Positions 8,231 to 17,045 of a stretch of 64,000 bases of DNA are shown here, one piece after another. The notes beneath the pieces are model-generated. The model was not told where the DNA came from. It ran no database searches and saw only the letters and a list, made by a program, of their open reading frames with translations. The DNA is from Blastococcus sp. CCUG 61487 (lineage in GTDB: Bacteria > Actinomycetota > Actinomycetes > Mycobacteriales > Geodermatophilaceae). Positions within the stretch are counted from its first letter, which is position 1. Every line of letters starts with the position of its first letter. Made by a program: the position numbers and the translations under genes. The stretch is taken from NCBI RefSeq assembly GCF_005222955.1, contig NZ_LWUA01000243.1, positions 1 through 64,000 on the forward strand, given 5' to 3'.

Positions 8231-9418
8231 GTGCTCAAGGGCGGGCCGACCGATGTCGATCTTGTCGACGTGAGCAGTGCACTGCCCGGGGACCGCCGCG
8301 ACCGCGGCGCGTGGCCGGCGGACGCCCGCGGTGCGGGGCGGGTCCGCCGGCTCCTCGGCGCGCTGCTGGACGGGCTGTTCCCGCCGTTGGCTGCCGACGA
8401 CGACCGCGTCGCCTACCTGGTGCGGCACGTCCGGTACGGCGTCCTGCTCAGCGAGCTCTGCGCGCTGGGCGTGCTCGTCTACGCGCTGTTCACCGACACC
8501 CCGGCCGGCCGGCACGCCTGGCTGGTGGTCGGTCTGGTGAGCATGGTCGTGGTGCTGTGCCCGGCGTTGCTGCTGCTGCCGCTCGACACGATCCTGCGGG
8601 ACCGGCGCGGCCCGGTGATGTTCTACCTCTGGACCCTCGCCACCACGGTGGTCATCCTCGTCGCCACCGCTCTCGACGGTGGCTCGGCGAGCCCGCTGGA
8701 CGCCCTGCTGTTCCTCACCCTGACCTACATGGCCGCGACCTATCCGCCGCACGGGGTCGTCGCCATCGGCGCGGTGATGACAGGGAGCTACGTCCTGGTG
8801 TTCGGCGCCGGTGGCCTGACGACGTCGGCCGCCTTCTTCACCGGCGTCATGGTCGCGTTCACGCTGATCTGCACGATGGCCTCGGCCAACACGTGGACCA
8901 CCCAGGAGCGCCAGGCGATGCTGATCAGCACGCAGAAGGCACTGGCCGCCACCGATCCCGTCACCGGCATCCCCAATCGGCGGCTGTTCCTCGAGCGTCT
9001 CTCCGGAGCCGTCCGGGCCGCGTTCACCGGTGCCCGCGCGGTGGTCTGCCTCGTGGACCTCGACGGCTTCAAGGGCGTCAACGACCGCGACGGGCACGCT
9101 GCTGGTGACGCGCTGCTGCAGGCCGTCGCCACCGCCCTCGGCGTCGCCGTGCGCGAGACCGACACGGTGGCCCGCTTCGGCGGCGACGAGTTCGCCGTCC
9201 TGGCCGAGGTCACCGACACGTTCTCCAGCGACGAGCTCGCCGAGCGGCTGCGCGCCGCCGTCGCCCGGATCGGCGACGCCGGCGGCGTCACGGCCAGCAT
9301 CGGCGTCGCCGACGTGCGCCCGGGGGACGCCGCTGCCGACCTGCTGCACCGAGCCGACGCTGCGATGTACCGGGCGAAGGCAGCCGGCGGCGACCGCGTC
9401 GTCCACTTGCTCAGCTGA
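8231..9418 (+). CDS. Membrane-anchored GGDEF diguanylate cyclase
   Basis: About 395 residues: six or so transmembrane segments (residues ~60-230), then a GGDEF domain. The catalytic signature is canonical (ARFGGDEFAVL). A product-inhibition I-site RETD lies five residues before it, so the enzyme should make c-di-GMP from two GTP and be feedback-limited. The membrane part resembles the MASE-like sensor bundles but I cannot name it. The GTG at 8231 is chosen over 8270 because of a GGGGTGAG box just upstream; either fits. A second cyclase of similar design is at 49614-50768. Confidence 0.88.
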   Translation: MLKGGPTDVDLVDVSSALPGDRRDRGAWPADARGAGRVRRLLGALLDGLFPPLAADDDRVAYLVRHVRYGVLLSELCALGVLVYALFTDTPAGRHAWLVVGLVSMVVVLCPALLLLPLDTILRDRRGPVMFYLWTLATTVVILVATALDGGSASPLDALLFLTLTYMAATYPPHGVVAIGAVMTGSYVLVFGAGGLTTSAAFFTGVMVAFTLICTMASANTWTTQERQAMLISTQKALAATDPVTGIPNRRLFLERLSGAVRAAFTGARAVVCLVDLDGFKGVNDRDGHAAGDALLQAVATALGVAVRETDTVARFGGDEFAVLAEVTDTFSSDELAERLRAAVARIGDAGGVTASIGVADVRPGDAAADLLHRADAAMYRAKAAGGDRVVHLLS

Positions 9419-9820
9419 GCCCTCCGGGGTCGCTCGGGACACGCCCACCGTGGTCGGGCGGCCACCGCGCGTCCTGGACGTCGACTACGCTCCGTGATCG
9501 CGGGCTACGCGGTGCGGACCGGGCACGCCGCCTGCCGTCCGGCGCCGAGCGTGGCGCTGCGTGGACCGTGGCTCGGTACGCCGGACCCGGTAGACGCCGG
9601 GCCACCTGCCGTGGTATTCCCGCTGACCTGCGATAAAACGGCCGATGCAGACTCATGTGTCACGTGCGGCACATCCGCACCATCCGGGCTGGCGCGACCT
9701 CGGCACCATCGTGCAGACTGGTCCGGCAAGCCCTGTTCCGCCACTGCCGAACACAGCGCGTCACCGAATCGATGGGTCCGTAGGGGAAGACGAGACCGAT
9801 CGAGTCGATGGAGGTGCCCG
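9419..9820. other. Intergenic region, 402 bp
   Basis: There is no convincing gene here. A reading frame continuous with the downstream DUF3145 gene extends back to 9494, but it has no family similarity upstream of residue 1 at 9821 and lacks a ribosome site. The stretch around 9630-9665 is the least GC-rich (GATAAAAC, then ATGTGTCACGTG) and may hold the DUF3145 promoter. I see no strong terminator after the cyclase. Confidence 0.5.
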
Positions 9821-10321
9821 GTGCAGCGACGGTCAACCCAGGGTGTCGTTTTCGTGCACGCGTGCCCGAAGGCGCTCTGCCAGCATGTCGAGTGGGCGCT
9901 GGAACGCGTCGTCGGCGCGCCGGTCTCCTTGTCGTGGGACGACCAGCCGGCCGCGCACGGCTCCTACCGGGCCGAGGTCGCCTGGACCGGAGCGCCGGGC
10001 ACGGGTGCGCGGCTCGTCGCCGCCCTGCGCCAGTGGCCGATGCTGCGCTTCGAGGTCACCGAGGAAGCCAGTCACGGCAACGACGGCGAGCGCATGTCCT
10101 ACGTGCCGGGGCAGGGCGTCTTCCGAGCCCCCACCAGCGCCAACGGTGACATCATGATCAGCGAGCAGCAGTTGCGGCACCTCGCGGCGACGGCGTCGTC
10201 CATCGAGGCATTCCGGCACGGGGTCGACGAGCTGCTCGGCGCGGCCTGGGACGCCGACCTCGAGGTCTACCGGCACGCCGGCGACGGCAGCCCCGTCACC
10301 TGGCTGCACCAGGTCGTCTGA
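9821..10321 (+). CDS. DUF3145 family protein
   Basis: A 166-residue actinobacterial protein of unknown function, recognised by its N-terminus (TQGVVFVHACPKALCQHVEWAL) and the central ANGDIMISEQQLR. The GTG start has a perfect GGAGGT box five bases upstream. In many actinobacteria it sits beside the fab/acc cluster, and here it converges on accD with two strong hairpins between. That conserved position hints at a link with fatty-acid synthesis, but nothing in the sequence shows a catalytic site. Confidence 0.88.
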   Translation: MQRRSTQGVVFVHACPKALCQHVEWALERVVGAPVSLSWDDQPAAHGSYRAEVAWTGAPGTGARLVAALRQWPMLRFEVTEEASHGNDGERMSYVPGQGVFRAPTSANGDIMISEQQLRHLAATASSIEAFRHGVDELLGAAWDADLEVYRHAGDGSPVTWLHQVV

Positions 10322-10338
10322 GCGACCTACCCTGGGAC

Positions 10339-10381
10339 CGGTCGTCCGGGCGCCGTCGGGGAAGCGGCACCCGGACGACCG
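10339..10381 (+). terminator. Hairpin after DUF3145 gene
   Basis: CGGTCGTCCGGG pairs perfectly with CCCGGACGACCG (12 bp), with a further GCCG/CGGC pairing inside the loop. There is no T run, as is common in high-GC actinobacteria. It starts 18 bp after the stop codon. Confidence 0.7.
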
Positions 10382-10399
10382 TCGTCGTCCTGCGCTGTT

Positions 10400-10479
10400 G
10401 ATCAGCTCTCCTGATCGTTCCGGGTCCTCCCTCACCGTCGACCACGAGGGAGGACCCAGTTCGATCAGGGAAGCTGATC
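10400..10479. terminator. Large two-stage hairpin between convergent genes
   Basis: The inner stem is GGGTCCTCCCTC/GAGGGAGGACCC (12 bp, perfect, 12-nt loop). The outer arms at 10400-10417 and 10462-10479 match at 16 of 18 positions. The structure ends 15 bp before the accD stop codon on the minus strand, so it can serve transcripts from both sides. Confidence 0.7.
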
Positions 10480-10494
10480 ACCAGGGCCGGTGGC

Positions 10495-11907
10495 TCAGAG
10501 GGGGATGTTGCCGTGCGCCCCGCGGCCGAGCGGCGCGGCGCCGAGCGCCTGCACCAGCCGCCGCCGGGTGTGCGCCGGCTCCACGACCTCGTCCACGACG
10601 CCGATCTCCAGCGCGCGGTTGACGCCACCGGCGATCCGCTCGTGCTCCTCGGCGAGCTGGGCGTGCAGCGCCTCCCGCTCGCCGGGCTGCGCGGCGGCGA
10701 GCTTCTTGCGGTGCAGGATGCCGACGGCGGCCTTCGCGCCCATGACGGCGACCTCGGCACCGGGCCAGGCGAACACCGTCGTGGCGCCCAGCGAGCGGGA
10801 GTTCATCGCGATGTAGGCGCCGCCGTAGGACTTGCGGGTCACCAGCGTCACCCGCGGCACCACCGCCTCGGCGAACGCGTGCAGCAGCTTGGCGCCGCGC
10901 CGCACGACGCCGTCCCACTCCTGGCCGACGCCGGGCAGGTAGCCGGGCACGTCGACGAGCACCACCAGCGGCACCCCGAACGCGTCGCACATCCGCACGA
11001 AGCGAGCCGCCTTCTCCGCCGACGACGAGTCCAGGCAGCCGCCCAGCCGGATCGGGTTGTTGGCGATGACGCCCACGGTGCGCCCGGCCAGCCGGCCGAG
11101 CGTGGTGACGACGTTCGGCGCGAACCGCGGGTGCAGCTCCAGCCCCGGCTCGTCCAGGACCGTGGAGATCAGCGGCTTCACGTCGTAGGCGCGCTGCGGC
11201 TGCTCCGGGAGCAGCGCCCGCAGGTCGACGTCGGGCTCGTCGGCGGCCGGACCGAAGGTGCCCTGAGCCGCGAGCAGGTCGACCGCCAGCCGCGCGGTCT
11301 CCAGCGCAGCCGCCTCGGAGTCGGTGACCACGTGCACGACGCCGGAGCGCCGGCCGTGGGTGTCGGGGCCGCCGAGGGTCTCCTGGTCGACGTCCTCACC
11401 GGTCACCGACCGGACCACGTCCGGGCCGGTGACGAACACCCGGCCCGCCGGGCCCATGATCACGATGTCGGTGAGCGCCGGCCCGTAGGCGGCTCCGCCG
11501 GCGGCGGCGCCGAGGACGACGGAGATCTGCGGGATCCGCCCGGAGGCGCGCACCATCGCCGCGAACACCTCGCCGACGGCGTGCAGGGCCGTGACGCCCT
11601 CGGCCAACCGGGCGCCGCCGGAGTGCCAGATCCCGACGACCGGCACGCGCTCGCGCAGCGCGGTGTCGATGGCGTCGACGATGTGCCGGCAGCCGTCGAC
11701 CCCCATCGCGCCGCCCATCACGGTGGCGTCGGTGCAGAAGGCGATCGCGGGGCTGCCCGCGACGGTGCCGCGGGCGGCGAGCACGCCGGAGGTGTCCCGC
11801 GCGGCCAGCAGGCGCAGCGAGCCCGGGTCGAAGAACCGCGAGAGGCGGTCCTCGGGGTCCCGCGGATCGGGAGTGACGGGGGCGGGCGCGGCGTGCACTG
11901 TGGTCAC
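10495..11907 (-). CDS. accD: Acyl-CoA carboxylase beta (carboxyltransferase) subunit
   Basis: A 470-residue carboxyltransferase of the AccD/PccB family. Oxyanion-hole glycine clusters lie in both crotonase-like halves (GAAAGGAAYGPAL in the first, TRKSYGGAYIAM in the second). With a biotinylated alpha subunit encoded elsewhere, it would carboxylate acetyl- or propionyl-CoA. It ends the fabD-fabH-acpP-fabF run, like accD6 in mycobacteria, which argues for malonyl-CoA supply to fatty-acid synthesis (inference). The GTG start lies 5-6 bp after a GGAGG. The gap to fabF is 19 bp, so it is in the same operon. Confidence 0.93.
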   Translation of the reverse strand: MTTVHAAPAPVTPDPRDPEDRLSRFFDPGSLRLLAARDTSGVLAARGTVAGSPAIAFCTDATVMGGAMGVDGCRHIVDAIDTALRERVPVVGIWHSGGARLAEGVTALHAVGEVFAAMVRASGRIPQISVVLGAAAGGAAYGPALTDIVIMGPAGRVFVTGPDVVRSVTGEDVDQETLGGPDTHGRRSGVVHVVTDSEAAALETARLAVDLLAAQGTFGPAADEPDVDLRALLPEQPQRAYDVKPLISTVLDEPGLELHPRFAPNVVTTLGRLAGRTVGVIANNPIRLGGCLDSSSAEKAARFVRMCDAFGVPLVVLVDVPGYLPGVGQEWDGVVRRGAKLLHAFAEAVVPRVTLVTRKSYGGAYIAMNSRSLGATTVFAWPGAEVAVMGAKAAVGILHRKKLAAAQPGEREALHAQLAEEHERIAGGVNRALEIGVVDEVVEPAHTRRRLVQALGAAPLGRGAHGNIPL

Positions 11908-11926
11908 GGGAACCTCCGGGTGCCGT

Positions 11927-13165
11927 TCAGGCCGTCGTGAAGACCAGCGCGATGTTGTGGCCGCCGAAGCCGAACGAGTCGTTGACCGCGGCGGTGAAGG
12001 TGGCCCGCCGCGGTTCGCGGCGCACGATGTCGAGGGCCTGGACGGCGGCGTCGTCGTCCGGGTCGTCGAGGTTGGCCGTCGCCGGCGCGATCTGCTCGCG
12101 CAGCGCGAGGACGGTGAACACCGACTCCAGCGCGCCGGCCGCGCCCAGCAGGTGACCGGTCTGGCTCTTGGTGGCGCTGACCAGCACGTGGTCGCCGATG
12201 GCGGAGCGGATGGCGGCCGCCTCGGCGGTGTCACCGACCGGGGTGGAGGTCGCGTGCGCGTTGACGTGGCCGACGTCGGTGGGGCTCAGGTCGGCGTCCC
12301 GCAGCGCGGCGCTGATCGCACGGCCGGCGCCCTCGCCCTCGGGGTGCGGAGCGACCAGGTCGTAGCCGTCGGCGGTGGCGCCCGCACCGGCCAGCCGGGC
12401 GTGGATGCGTGCTCCGCGGGCCCGGGCGGCGTCGGCGCGCTCGAGGACCATCGCCGCGGCCCCCTCGCCGAGGACGAAGCCGTCGCGGGCCTTGTCGAAC
12501 GGACGGGACGCGCGCTCGGGCTCGTCGTTGCGGGTGGACATCGCCCGCATCGCGGCGAAGCCCGCCATGGGGAGCGGGTGTACGCACGCCTCGGTGCCCC
12601 CGACCAGGACGACGTCGGCCCGGTCGAAGCGCAGCAGGTCCAGGCCCCAACGGATCGCCTCGGCGCCAGAGGCGCACGCGCTCACCGGCGCGTGCACCCC
12701 GCCCTTGGCCCCGATCGACAGCCCCACCGCGGCGGCCGGGCCGTTGGGCATGAGCATCGGGATCGTGAAGGGCGAGACCCGCTTGGGCCCCTTCTGCTCC
12801 AGGACGTCGTCCTGGCCGAGCAGCGTGAGCGCCCCACCGATGCCGGTGCCGAAGACGACGGCGATGCGCTCGGGCGCGACCCCGGCGTCGGCGGCGCCCG
12901 AGTCCGCCCACGACTCCTCCGCGGCGACCACGGCCACCTGCTGGCTGCGGTCCAGCCGGCGGGCGCGGACCCGCTCGAGCTTCTCCGCCGGGTCGGCGGC
13001 CAGCCGAGCGACGAGCTGGGCCGGGTACTCCTGGATCCAGTCGTCGGTGATCCGGCTGATCCCCGACTGCCCGGCCAGGAGGGCGTCCCAGCTGCTGGCG
13101 ACGTCCCCGCCGAGCGGGGTCGTGGCACCGAGTCCGGTGACGACGACGTCGGACGTGCTGCTCAT
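11927..13165 (-). CDS. fabF: Beta-ketoacyl-ACP synthase II
   Basis: A 412-residue condensing enzyme of the KAS II type. The active-site Cys is C164 in VSACASG, and the two catalytic His are in NAHATSTPVGD and KSQTGHLLGAAG, with the Lys preceding the second. It extends acyl-ACP with malonyl-ACP in the cytosol. It lies 28 bp downstream of acpP. Mycobacteria carry two such enzymes (KasA/KasB) at this point; here there is one. Confidence 0.96.
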   Translation of the reverse strand: MSSTSDVVVTGLGATTPLGGDVASSWDALLAGQSGISRITDDWIQEYPAQLVARLAADPAEKLERVRARRLDRSQQVAVVAAEESWADSGAADAGVAPERIAVVFGTGIGGALTLLGQDDVLEQKGPKRVSPFTIPMLMPNGPAAAVGLSIGAKGGVHAPVSACASGAEAIRWGLDLLRFDRADVVLVGGTEACVHPLPMAGFAAMRAMSTRNDEPERASRPFDKARDGFVLGEGAAAMVLERADAARARGARIHARLAGAGATADGYDLVAPHPEGEGAGRAISAALRDADLSPTDVGHVNAHATSTPVGDTAEAAAIRSAIGDHVLVSATKSQTGHLLGAAGALESVFTVLALREQIAPATANLDDPDDDAAVQALDIVRREPRRATFTAAVNDSFGFGGHNIALVFTTA

Positions 13166-13193
13166 GGGAACTCCTCCTGGACCGAGTGGTCGG

Positions 13194-13436
13194 TTACTGG
13201 TTCTTCTCGATGTAGCTGATGGCGTCGCCGACGGTCTTGATGTTGCCGAGCTCGTCGTCGGGGATGGCGACGCCGAACTTGTCCTCGACCGCGGTGGCGA
13301 TCTCGACCATCGACAGCGAGTCGACGTCGAGGTCGTCGGTGAACGACTTCTCGGGGGTGGCGTCGGCGGTGGCTACTCCGGCGACCTCCTCCAGGATCTC
13401 GGCCAGACCGGACTGGATCTCCTGGGTGCTGCTCAC
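13194..13436 (-). CDS. acpP: Acyl carrier protein
   Basis: An 80-residue acidic protein with the phosphopantetheine attachment motif DVDSLSM (Ser40). It is the carrier for all intermediates handled by the adjacent FabD, FabH and FabF. It has the short form, without the C-terminal extension found on mycobacterial AcpM. It lies between fabH and fabF with gaps of 73 and 28 bp, the larger holding no recognised element. Confidence 0.96.
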   Translation of the reverse strand: MSSTQEIQSGLAEILEEVAGVATADATPEKSFTDDLDVDSLSMVEIATAVEDKFGVAIPDDELGNIKTVGDAISYIEKNQ

Positions 13437-13509
13437 GCGGCGTTTCCTCTCTCTGGTGGCGACGTACGTCGTCCGGGACGGGTGCCCCGGAGGTCTCTGG
13501 TGGGGGTGC

Positions 13510-14478
13510 TCACGGCAGGCGGAGCACCTGGCCGGCGAAGGTGAGCCCGGCGCCGTACCCCAGGATGAGCGCCAGGTCGCCGGAGCGCGCCTCGCCGGAC
13601 TCGAGCAGGGCGGAGAGCGCCAGCGGGATGGAGGCGGCCGAGGTGTTGCCCGACTGGACGATGTCGCGGGCGACCACGGTGTCCGCGCCGAAGCCCAGCC
13701 GCTTGGTCATCGACTCGACGATCCGCAGGTTGGCCTGGTGCGGGGCGAACACGTCGATGTCGGCGGCGGTGACCCCGGCCCGGCTCATCGCCTCGTGGAG
13801 GGTGTCGGTCAGCTTCGTCGTCGCCCAGCGGTAGACCGTCTGGCCCGCCATGGTCATGGTCGAGCTGCCCGCGGCGATCTCGATGGCGGAGTGCTGGTCG
13901 CCGTCGCTGCCCCAGGCCACCGGGCCGATGCCCGGCTCGTCGGCAGCGCCGACCACCGCGGCGCCGGCGCCGTCGGCGAAGATCACCGCGGTCGACCGGT
14001 CCGCCATGTCGGTGACGTCGGTGAGCCGCTCGACGCCGATGACGATCGCGTTGCGCGCCGAGCCCGCCCGGATCGCGTCGGAGACCAGCCCGAGGGAGTA
14101 GCAGAAGCCGGCGCACCCGGCGTTGAGGTCGAACGCGCCCGGCCGGGGGATGCCCAGGCGGTGCGCGACCTGCGGCCCGATCCCGGGGATGGGCTCGCGC
14201 AGGCTCGCGCTGGCCAGCACGACGAGGTCGATCTCGTCGGGCGCCAGTCCGCTGGCAGCCAGCGCCTTGCCCCCGGCAGCGGTCGCCATCTCGACGAGGG
14301 TCTCGTCCTCGCCGGCCCAGCGCCGCTCGGCGATCCCGACGCGGCTCTGGATCCACTCGTCGCTGGTGTCCATGACCTGGACGAGCTCGTCGTTGGTCAC
14401 CCGCCGGCGGGGGCGGTACTCGCCGAAGCCCAGGATCCGGGCGCCGGGTGCTTCCGAGCGCAGCTGGATGGCGGTCAT
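13510..14478 (-). CDS. fabH: Beta-ketoacyl-ACP synthase III
   Basis: A 322-residue KAS III. The catalytic triad is visible as C122 in NAGCAGF, His in FAPHQANLRI and Asn in QSGNTSAAS. It starts fatty-acid synthesis by condensing an acyl-CoA primer with malonyl-ACP; actinobacterial members often take branched primers, which cannot be read here. The ATG start overlaps the fabD stop by 4 bp, which indicates translational coupling. Confidence 0.95.
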   Translation of the reverse strand: MTAIQLRSEAPGARILGFGEYRPRRRVTNDELVQVMDTSDEWIQSRVGIAERRWAGEDETLVEMATAAGGKALAASGLAPDEIDLVVLASASLREPIPGIGPQVAHRLGIPRPGAFDLNAGCAGFCYSLGLVSDAIRAGSARNAIVIGVERLTDVTDMADRSTAVIFADGAGAAVVGAADEPGIGPVAWGSDGDQHSAIEIAAGSSTMTMAGQTVYRWATTKLTDTLHEAMSRAGVTAADIDVFAPHQANLRIVESMTKRLGFGADTVVARDIVQSGNTSAASIPLALSALLESGEARSGDLALILGYGAGLTFAGQVLRLP

Positions 14479-15677
14479 GCGGGCACCTCCGGGTAGAGAC
14501 GGGCGATCGGGTCGCCGGCGTCCACGAGGTCTCCCTCGTGGACCAGCCACTCGGCGAGGACGCCGTCGTAGCCGGCCGAGACGTTGACCTCCTCGCGGCG
14601 GCCGCGGATGCAGCCGAGAGGGGTGCCGGCGGGCAGCGAGGTGCCCTCGGCGATGGCCGCGGGGCTGACGGTCCCGCGGGCCGGGGCGACGACCATGCGC
14701 CAGTCGGGGAAGTGCTCGGCCTCCGAGCGGCCCCGTTCGGCGTCGATGAGCTCCCGGGCCCGGGCGAGGTCGTCCGGCCCGGTGAGGGCCAGGATCTCGA
14801 TGCCGGCGCCCCTCCACTCGCGCTTGGCCAGGCCGGCGAGCGCGCCCGCCGGTGGCAGCTCGATGACGGCGGTGACCCCCAGCTCGCGCAGGGTGGCGAG
14901 GCAGGCGTCGAAGCGCACGGGGCTGGTCACCTGGCTGACCAGGCGGCGCAGGGTCTCCGCGCCGGAGTCGACCGCGGCACCGTCGGCGTTGGACAGCAGC
15001 AGCCGGCTCGGGTCGGTCGGCCGCAGCCCGCCCACCAGGCCCTCGAGCTCCTCGCGGGCCGAGGCCATGAACGGGGTGTGGAAGGCGCCGGCGACCGACA
15101 GCGGCATGACCCGGGCCTTCGCCGGCGGGTCGGCCTCGAGCGCCGCCAGGCCGTCCAGCGGGCCGGCGGCCACGATCTGCCCGGCGCCGTTCATGTTCGC
15201 GGGGCTGAGCCCGTGCTCCTCGATCGCGGCCAGCACCTCGTCGGGGTCGCCACCGAGGACCGCGGACATGCCGGTGGGCGTCCGGTCGCAGGCGGCGGCC
15301 ATCGCCCGGCCGCGGACGGCGGTCAGCGCGATCGCCGCCTCGACGCTGAGCACCCCGGCCAGGGCTGCGGCGGTCAGCTCGCCGACGCTGTGCCCGGCGA
15401 TCACGACGTCCCTCCCGTCGTGCGGCACGTGCGCGACCGGACCCGGGAGGCCGCCGAGCTCGCGGGCGACGAAGAGGCTCATCGCCACGACCAGCGGCTG
15501 GGTGACGGCGGTGTCGGTGATGGCCTCGGCGTCGCCCTCGGTGCCCAGCGTCAGCAGGTCGGCATCGGCGATCGCGCCGGCCCAGCGGAAGAACGGCTCC
15601 GCCCCGGGCAGATCCAGCCACGCGCTGAGCATTCCGGGCTTCTGGGCACCCTGACCGGGGGCGAGAACGGCGAGCAC
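14475..15677 (-). CDS. fabD: Malonyl-CoA:ACP transacylase with C-terminal biotinyl/lipoyl-like domain
   Basis: This protein is 400 residues against about 300-320 for ordinary FabD. The transacylase part carries the GQGAQ start, the nucleophile S97 in GHSVGE and the GAFHTPFM His. From about residue 325 a separate ~75-residue segment follows (VVAPARGTVSPAAIAEGTS, then PLGCIRGRREEVNVSAGYDG and EGDLVDAGDPIARLYP). It has the hammerhead pattern of biotinyl/lipoyl domains. At the position of the modified Lys (EAMKM in biotin carriers) it reads RGRREE, so it is probably unmodified. The GTG start at 15677 gives the family N-terminus. It is the first gene of the fab operon, downstream of fasR. Confidence 0.9.
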   Translation of the reverse strand: MLAVLAPGQGAQKPGMLSAWLDLPGAEPFFRWAGAIADADLLTLGTEGDAEAITDTAVTQPLVVAMSLFVARELGGLPGPVAHVPHDGRDVVIAGHSVGELTAAALAGVLSVEAAIALTAVRGRAMAAACDRTPTGMSAVLGGDPDEVLAAIEEHGLSPANMNGAGQIVAAGPLDGLAALEADPPAKARVMPLSVAGAFHTPFMASAREELEGLVGGLRPTDPSRLLLSNADGAAVDSGAETLRRLVSQVTSPVRFDACLATLRELGVTAVIELPPAGALAGLAKREWRGAGIEILALTGPDDLARARELIDAERGRSEAEHFPDWRMVVAPARGTVSPAAIAEGTSLPAGTPLGCIRGRREEVNVSAGYDGVLAEWLVHEGDLVDAGDPIARLYPEVPA

Positions 15678-15745
15678 CTGCCTACCGTGCCAAACGCGGG
15701 CCGGTCCTCGCGGCGGCGAGCGGCACGAAAGCACACCGGTGATCT

Positions 15746-15762
15746 TTGGAGGGTTCCTACAA
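15746..15762 (-). promoter_or_regulatory. Candidate FasR operator in the fabD promoter
   Basis: On the minus strand this reads TTGTAGGAACCCTCCAA, an imperfect palindrome (TTG-AGG/CCT-CAA around AAC) 69 bp before the fabD start. It is in the only sizeable gap (15678-15839) between the PucR-type regulator and the fab operon. FasR is known in Streptomyces as an activator that binds the fabD promoter. That this palindrome is its site is inferred from position and symmetry. Confidence 0.4.
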
Positions 15763-15839
15763 CATCGACCCGACTCGAGCGCTTCGAGGTGCCTTCCGGT
15801 GGTGGAGACCGTACTGTTCGCGCGTTGCGGCGGCGGGCC

Positions 15840-17000
15840 TCACCCGGTCGACTCCAGGTAGGAGAGGGCGAGCGCGATTTGTAGGGTCCAGCTGCCCCGG
15901 GGGTCCGTGGCCGACTGCCCGGTCAGCTCCGCGGCCCGCTTCAACCGGTACCGGACGGTGTTCGGGTGGACGAAGATCGCTCGCGCGGTGGCCTCCAGGT
16001 TGCCGCCGCTGCTCAGCACCGCCTGGACCGTCTCCAGCACGCCACCCCCCGCGGAGCGCAGCGGGACGGCGATCTCGTCGCGCAGCGCGGCACGGGCCAG
16101 CGGGTCGCCGTCGAGGGCCCGCTCGGGGAGCAGGTCGTCCGCGGCGACCGGGCGCGGCGCCTCCGGCCAGGCGCGGGCCGCCCGGAGACCGGCCAGCGCC
16201 GCGGCGGCCGACTGCCCTGCCCGCCCCAGCCCGTCCACCACCGGTCCGCCGACGACGGGACCGGGTCCGAACTCCGCGGCGACGCGCTCGGCCACCGACC
16301 ACAGGTCCTCGTGGCCGCCCAGCACGGCTACCAGCTGCTCGGCGTGCACCCCGACCAGCACGTCGCTGTCCACGGCCCGCGCGGCCCGGCGCACCGTGGC
16401 GTGCGGGTCGTCCACGTCCGGTGTGGCGCCGACGAGCACGGTGACAGGGGTCGCCGGCGACCAGCCGAGAGCGGCCGCGCGGCCGGAGATCTCCTCGGTC
16501 CGCTCCCCGCGCACCAGCGCGTCGACGAGCAGCGCCTCGAGGCGGGCGTCCCAGGCGCCGCGGTTCTCCGCGAAGCTGGCGTAGACGTGCGCGGTGGCGA
16601 AGGCGACCTCGCGGCTGAACTGCAGGACCGCCAGTCGCAGCGTGTCCTCGTCGCCGGGCTCGGCGACCGATCCCACGTGGTCCTCGAGGGTCTCGACGGT
16701 GACCTTGATCAGGTCGACGGTCTGCTTGAGCGCCACGACGCGGACCAGCTCGCGGGGTGCGGCGCCGAACACCTCACCGGTGAGCTTCGGCGGCCGGCCG
16801 GGGTGGCGGCACCACTCGACCAGCGAGGACAGCCCGGCCTGCGCGACCAGGGTCACCCAGGACCGCTGGTCGGCCGGCATGGCGCGGAACCAGGGCAGCT
16901 CCTCGTCCATCCGAGCCACGGCCTGGGTGGCCAGCGCACCGGACGACCGCTCGAGCCGACGGAGGGTCGCGTCGGTCGGCGAGCTCTCGCGACTCCTCAC
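15840..17000 (-). CDS. fasR: PucR-type transcriptional regulator, FasR homologue
   Basis: A 386-residue regulator with the PucR C-terminal helix-turn-helix (GGNLEATARAIFVHPNTVRYRL, then SWTLQIALALSYL). The N-terminal two-thirds has the GGDEF-like/CdaR sensory fold typical of the family and no transporter or PAS domain. The same type of gene precedes fabD in Streptomyces (fasR, activator of fatty-acid synthesis) and in M. tuberculosis (Rv2242), so orthology by synteny is strong. The GTG start at 17000 is uncertain because no good ribosome site precedes it. It is divergent from the PAP2 gene across 45 bp. Confidence 0.88.
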   Translation of the reverse strand: MRSRESSPTDATLRRLERSSGALATQAVARMDEELPWFRAMPADQRSWVTLVAQAGLSSLVEWCRHPGRPPKLTGEVFGAAPRELVRVVALKQTVDLIKVTVETLEDHVGSVAEPGDEDTLRLAVLQFSREVAFATAHVYASFAENRGAWDARLEALLVDALVRGERTEEISGRAAALGWSPATPVTVLVGATPDVDDPHATVRRAARAVDSDVLVGVHAEQLVAVLGGHEDLWSVAERVAAEFGPGPVVGGPVVDGLGRAGQSAAAALAGLRAARAWPEAPRPVAADDLLPERALDGDPLARAALRDEIAVPLRSAGGGVLETVQAVLSSGGNLEATARAIFVHPNTVRYRLKRAAELTGQSATDPRGSWTLQIALALSYLESTG

Positions 17001-17045
17001 CCGGCCAGCGTGTCACGTGCGGCGTCGGTCGGGGAGAGTGGAGCG

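Noticed and set aside
9494-9820. N-terminal extension of the DUF3145 protein
   Set aside because: The GTG at 9821 has an ideal GGAGGT box and matches the family start; the extension is low-complexity.
14475-14700. A true biotin carrier (BCCP) domain at the FabD C-terminus
   Set aside because: The EAMKM-type Lys is absent, so biotinylation is not expected; it is reported instead as a degenerate carrier-like domain.
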